The notes under the pieces: model-generated
The model's database searches: none
The model's input: the letters and a program-made list of their open reading frames with translations, nothing else
Told to the model about the DNA's origin: nothing
Translations under genes and position numbers: made by a program
Assembly: GCA_036268875.1 (NCBI GenBank)
Contig: DATATI010000072.1
Coordinates: 52,851-116,850 of the forward strand
Origin: Polyangia bacterium
GTDB taxonomy: Bacteria > Myxococcota_A > Polyangia > Fen-1088
Direction: 5' to 3'
DNA length: 64,000 bases
In this document: positions 61,261 through 64,000 of the stretch, piece by piece
Numbering within the stretch: position 1 is the first letter of the stretch
How the letters are laid out: every line of letters starts with the position of its first letter

Positions 61261-62490
61261 TTACGGGTAGGTCAATCCATAACCGTAAGCGAACAGCGGA
61301 TCGTAGGTCGCATCGCCAAAGTTGATCGGAATCTGCGCCATCGTCCGCGGCCAGGACTGCGGCAGCTTTCCCGTCGGTTTGGCGTCGCCAAAAAGGATAT
61401 CGGCAATGCCCTCGCCTTCCGTACCCGGCAGCCAGGCGGCGATCACCGCGTCGGCCAGTGGCAAGATCTTGTCCAGTAACAAGGGCCGCCCGCTGATCAG
61501 GATGACCACCGTCTTCAATCCGGCGTCTTTCATGGCCTGGATTGCCGCCAGATCGTCGGCGGCGATGCTCAGGTCGGCTTTGTCGCCTTCCCACTCGGCG
61601 TAAGGCGTCTCGCCGATGACCGCAATCCCGACTGTCGCGCCGGCCCCGCCCGAACCGTTCAGCGCGTAGGTGACTTTCGCCGGCGTCACCACGTCACCGA
61701 TCGCCTTTCGTACCGTGGTCCCCACCGCGCCGGCCGAGCCCTGCCAGGTGATCGTCCAGCCGCCACACTGGTTGGCCATGTTGTCGGCGTTTTTTCCGCC
61801 CAGATGAACGCGAGCGATCGTCTTTGGCAATGGCAACAAGCTGTTGTCGTTCTTCAGCAGCACCAGTGATTCGCGCACCGCTTGCCGGCCCACCGCGCGA
61901 TGGTCGGCCGAGCCCAGCGCCGCCGTCAACGTGCGGTCGACCTTCCCGGTCACATCAAACAGACCCATCATGCATTTGGTCATCAGGATGCGGCTGACGG
62001 CGTCGTCGATGCGCGTCTGCGGGACGCGCGCCGGCACCAGGCTTTTGACCAGCGCGATCTGCGCCGCCAGCGCGCGGCTGCCACCGGACAACATCATCAA
62101 ATCGATCCCGGCGTTCAGGCCGGTGGTGTATTTGTCTTCGACGGCGGCGCCGGGGACGGTCTCGTCGATCCCGTCATAGTCCGAGATGACGAATCCTTTG
62201 AAGCCCAGCGTCCCCTTCAGCGTGTCGGTCAGCAGCTTGCCGTCGGCGTGACCGCGCAACCCGTTCCACATCGACACCGTGGCCATCACCGCGCCCACGC
62301 CCGCCGACACCAGCGACTGGTACGGCTTGACGTGAACGGCCATCATCGTCGCCTGATCGATCTGCGCGTCGCCGCGATCGATCAGGCCCGGGTTGACGTC
62401 CGCCTCGTTGGCGGTGCCCCACTTCGTGCCACCGTCGCCGGCAAAGTGCTTGGCCGAGCCAATCACCGCCACCTTCCCGCTGCCGATCGA
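61261..62490 (-). pseudogene. GH3 beta-glucosidase, N-terminal half missing
   Basis: The remaining part matches glycoside hydrolase family 3: KHFAGDGGT (substrate-binding KH), MATVSMWNGLRGHADGKLLTD, nucleophile region FVISDYDGI, then the C-terminal domain with AVRESLVLLKNDNSLLPLP and an FAYGYGLTYP end. A normal enzyme has about 100-250 more residues at the front. Upstream of residue about 46 the sequence becomes unrelated and integron-like; a start at ATG 62619 is not protein-like for GH3. So an intact gene was cut at about 62.49 kb. Probably inactive. Confidence 0.75.
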
Positions 62491-62676
62491 TCGTCGTCTT
62501 CGCGTATTCGAGAAGATCTCGTACCGCCACAGGGAGGAACAAGCAAGGTCGGCCCCGGCTACAATCCAGCGCTCCAAAACTTTCTTGATCGATCGTGGCG
62601 TCCACAGGTGGCGCGTCACGCGTCAGATAGTCTCGACCGAACGGTACGAAGGCTGCAGGAGTTCGTTGCTACTTGA
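62490..62676 (+). pseudogene. Tail of an integron cassette gene, 5' lost
   Basis: In the plus strand the frame ending at 62676 reads protein-like from the junction (REDLVPPQGGTSKVGPGY, then LQNFLDRSWRPQVARHASDS) and stops 23 bases before attC, which is where cassette genes usually end. The 5' part is missing because the GH3 gene joins here. The product is not recognised. Coding status is an inference from position and frame quality. Confidence 0.45.
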
Positions 62677-62699
62677 GCCGAGCTTACCTTGGGAGGGCT

Positions 62700-62764
62700 G
62701 CCCAACCCGGCGTTGAACCCGACGGCCGCTTGCGCGGCCGCGGGTTAACGCCATAACGTTAGAC
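62700..62764 (+). other. Integron attC recombination site
   Basis: 65 bases with all attC parts. R'' box GCCCAAC at 62700-62706 and R' box GTTAGAC at 62758-62764 both fit the consensus (RYYYAAC/GTTRRRY). L'' (62709-62717) and L' (62745-62752) pair as GGCGTT-AA with TTAACGCC, extending into CCCG/CGGG, with one extrahelical G at 62715, the asymmetry that selects the strand used by the integrase. A GC-rich hairpin lies inside. The next gene starts 10 bases after R', typical of cassettes. Confidence 0.88.
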
Positions 62765-62773
62765 GCACTCGCA

Positions 62774-63331
62774 ATGAGGTCACAGGACATCGAAAGGCTG
62801 GGGGACCCGGATCTTCGTGTGGGCGGTCTGTCGCTGTGGGTCCATGGTCGCGCCTACGAGACCGCGACCGACTATTGGGACGGCAATTGGTTGAGACTTA
62901 CAGCGTTCTGTCGGTACCCGGGAGCGTGGACGAGCGCGGAGGGCACGATTCTTCATCTTCCGGCGGTCATGAGGCTGCTCGACGACTGTGAGAAGGTCTT
63001 CGAGACGTTAGAGGGGAACGCGACACTGGCCTGCATGGAGCCGTACTTGGAGGTCGAGATCAGGTCGACTGGCTCGGGCCATCTCGCGGTCGGTATCTCG
63101 ATCACACCTGATCATCTGACGCAATCCCATTCGTACATTGACGAACTCGACCAAACCTTCCTGCCCGCGATCATCGCAGGCTGCCGTTCTAGCCTCGCGA
63201 AGTATCCCATTCGGGGAGTGGCTCCGTCGGCGTCTAACCGGTGTTGCAGACGGACGATCACCTCGGTCGCTTCGCCTCAACGAGCCCACCGTAACCCACG
63301 CTCAAGGCGTGAGCCGGTCGTTCCATTCTGA
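62774..63331 (+). CDS. Cassette gene, WapI-immunity-like protein
   Basis: ATG 62774 lies 9 bases after the attC R' box. Residues 1-150 look conserved: opening DPDLRVGGLSLWVHGRAYETATDYWDGNWLRLTA and GAWTSAEGTILHLPAVMRLLDDCEKVFETLEGNAT, a layout I associate with WapI-type immunity family proteins (family memory only). From residue about 153 the frame runs through a broken attC (GTCTAAC at 63232), so the last 32 residues are probably accidental extension and the native stop is lost. Function may be immunity to a secreted toxin; unproven. Confidence 0.65.
   Translation: MRSQDIERLGDPDLRVGGLSLWVHGRAYETATDYWDGNWLRLTAFCRYPGAWTSAEGTILHLPAVMRLLDDCEKVFETLEGNATLACMEPYLEVEIRSTGSGHLAVGISITPDHLTQSHSYIDELDQTFLPAIIAGCRSSLAKYPIRGVAPSASNRCCRRTITSVASPQRAHRNPRSRREPVVPF
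63232..63262 (+). other. Degenerate attC left half
   Basis: GTCTAAC (fits RYYYAAC) followed by CGGTGTTGCAGACGGACG, which matches the left arm of a common attC class (GTTGCAG-GGACG). The right arm and the GTTRRRY box are not found in the following 150 bases, so the site is truncated or decayed. This would mark the 3' end of the WapI-like cassette. Confidence 0.5.
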
Positions 63332-63381
63332 CTAGACCGCAGGAAACACGTCCGCGCGCAAGGAAAGGATAGGAAGAGAAC

Positions 63382-63882
63382 ATGGCTAAGCTCGTATTTG
63401 GAATGAATCAGTCCTTGGACGGGTACGTTGACCATATGGCGTTCGCGCCCAGCCCCACGCTATTTCGCTACTTCATCAAGGAAGCTCAGGGGCAGGCGGG
63501 CAGTGTATATGGCCGCCGAATGTATGAGATCATGCGTTACTGGGACGACGACCATTCTGAATGGAATGCGGAGGAGCGCGCCTTCGCGGCGGCGTGGCGA
63601 AACCAACCGAAATGGGTCGTCTCGCGCTCGTTGAAGGCGGTCGGCCCCAACGCCAAACTTGTTGAGGAAGATCTTGAGGGCGCGATCCGCGAGCTAAAGG
63701 CCGAACGCGACGGCGAGATCGAAGTTGCTGGCCCAGACTTGGCGCACAGCTTAACCAAGCTTGGCCTGATCGATGAATATCGAATCTACCTGCATCCCGT
63801 CGTCCTTGGTCACGGCAAGCCCTATTTCGCTGGCTCCCCGGCGCCGCTCCGCCTTATAGCTAGTGCACCGCCGTCGAAATAA
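63382..63882 (+). pseudogene. RibD C-terminal/DHFR-family reductase, C-terminus altered by insertion
   Basis: Starts ATG 63382 with a purine-rich leader (GGATAGGAAGAG). 166 residues in frame. The fold pattern is clear: KLVFGMNQSLDGYVDH, YGRRMYEIMRYW, PKWVVSRSLK, IEVAGPDLAHSLTKLGLIDEYRIYLHPVVLGHGKPYF. The family usually ends with a strand such as RLIASD..IGEDVIRLTY; here the frame breaks after LRLIAS and adds APPSK before a stop, consistent with an insertion near 63861. NADPH-dependent reductase family, probably non-functional. Could be a former cassette gene. Confidence 0.7.
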
Positions 63883-64000
63883 TATCAACGTTGCAGCGGT
63901 TCATCCCAGGCATCATGGGACGAACTGTTGCAATGAAGATTGGGTCGAAGCAGCGCCGGGAACTCGAGGAGATTGTCGCGCGTCCATCTGCGCCTGCCGG
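63861..64000 (+). mobile_element. IS630-type element, left end and transposase start (3' partial)
   Basis: ATG 63915 opens a frame to the window edge reading MGRTVAMKIGSKQRRELEEI followed by VARPSAPA, the style of IS630-family transposase N-termini (helix-turn-helix region). IS630 elements insert at TA; a TA at 63861-63862 sits exactly where the reductase gene stops matching its family. Only the left part is visible, so the right end and terminal repeats cannot be checked. Confidence 0.65.
63915..64000 (+). CDS. IS630-family transposase, 5' fragment at the window edge
   Basis: 28 visible residues, as described for the element above; the frame is open to the window end. The basic helical start (KIGSKQRRELEEIVARP) is typical for this transposase group. 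The catalytic DDE domain lies outside the window. Confidence 0.6.
   Translation, partial: MGRTVAMKIGSKQRRELEEIVARPSAPA

Noticed and set aside
60524..61594. 356-residue reading of the glucosaminidase-like gene
   Set aside because: The first 122 residues are antisense to the GH3 gene; ATG 61228 starts the conserved part.
62393..62716. 107-residue plus-strand ORF across the GH3 junction and into attC
   Set aside because: It starts in antisense GH3 sequence and ends inside attC; the other frame ending at 62676 is more protein-like.

Overview
The window is about 64 kb of high-GC DNA from a bacterium that most resembles a myxobacterium (Myxococcota, in the Polyangia direction). This is an inference from gene style: several lipoproteins with a Cys lipobox followed by Asp/Ser/Gly/Pro-rich linkers, cysteine-rich lipoproteins, PEGA/TPR outer-envelope proteins, two Ser/Thr kinases, kelch and M2 peptidase genes, and sigma/FecR modules. 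No rRNA, tRNA or CRISPR array was seen. Genes are dense, and most long ORFs in other frames are GC-driven shadows.

Layout. 0-2.8 kb: the end of a FecR/TPR-type gene and two secreted lipoproteins (lectin-like and kelch). 2.8-6.3 kb: a histidine kinase/response regulator pair running into a P460-like cytochrome lipoprotein with a CX3CH motif, then a small iron-permease-family protein. 6.4-12.2 kb: a Ser/Thr kinase with TPRs, then housekeeping genes (GNAT, polysaccharide deacetylase, rimI, engB, coaE). 12.2-16.2 kb: a second sigma-factor module (outer-membrane-like protein, ECF sigma, FecR-TPR protein with an apparent one-base frameshift, lipoprotein). 16.2-21.8 kb: a minus-strand arginine block argD-argF-X-argG followed by a REC-EAL protein. 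21.8-27.5 kb: hydrolase, kinase-HDOD fusion, asparagine synthetase, coiled-coil protein. 27.7-33.7 kb: a two-gene CoA-activase / 2-hydroxyacyl-CoA dehydratase-like system, a 90-residue protein and a clear terminator. 33.7-40.2 kb: sodC, PilZ, then a lower-GC stretch with a secreted deacetylase, a cysteine-rich repeat lipoprotein, a PEGA protein and a decayed-looking 0.4 kb. 40.2-50.2 kb: small envelope proteins, an aminotransferase and EF-G. 50.3-55.3 kb: response regulator, HEAT protein, carB and greA. 55.4-55.7 kb: a 209-bp inverted-repeat element. 55.7-62.5 kb: two overlapping epoxide hydrolases, an ACE-like M2 peptidase, a glucosaminidase-like protein and a GH3 glucosidase missing its front half.

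The right end (62.5-64 kb) is the most unusual part. The GH3 gene is cut off at about 62.49 kb and followed by integron material: the tail of one cassette, a textbook attC site, a WapI-immunity-like cassette gene, half of a second attC, a RibD/DHFR-family gene truncated by an insertion, and the start of an IS630-type transposase. No integrase lies in the window, so this looks like a cassette cluster without a visible integrase, or the edge of a larger integron.

How genes work together: the kinase/regulator/P460 genes form one signalling-plus-output unit; the sigma-FecR-lipoprotein sets look like repeated envelope-stress modules; carB (carbamoyl phosphate) and the arg block feed the same arginine pathway though they are 30 kb apart; the activase and dehydratase-like proteins probably form an ATP-driven low-potential electron-transfer pair.
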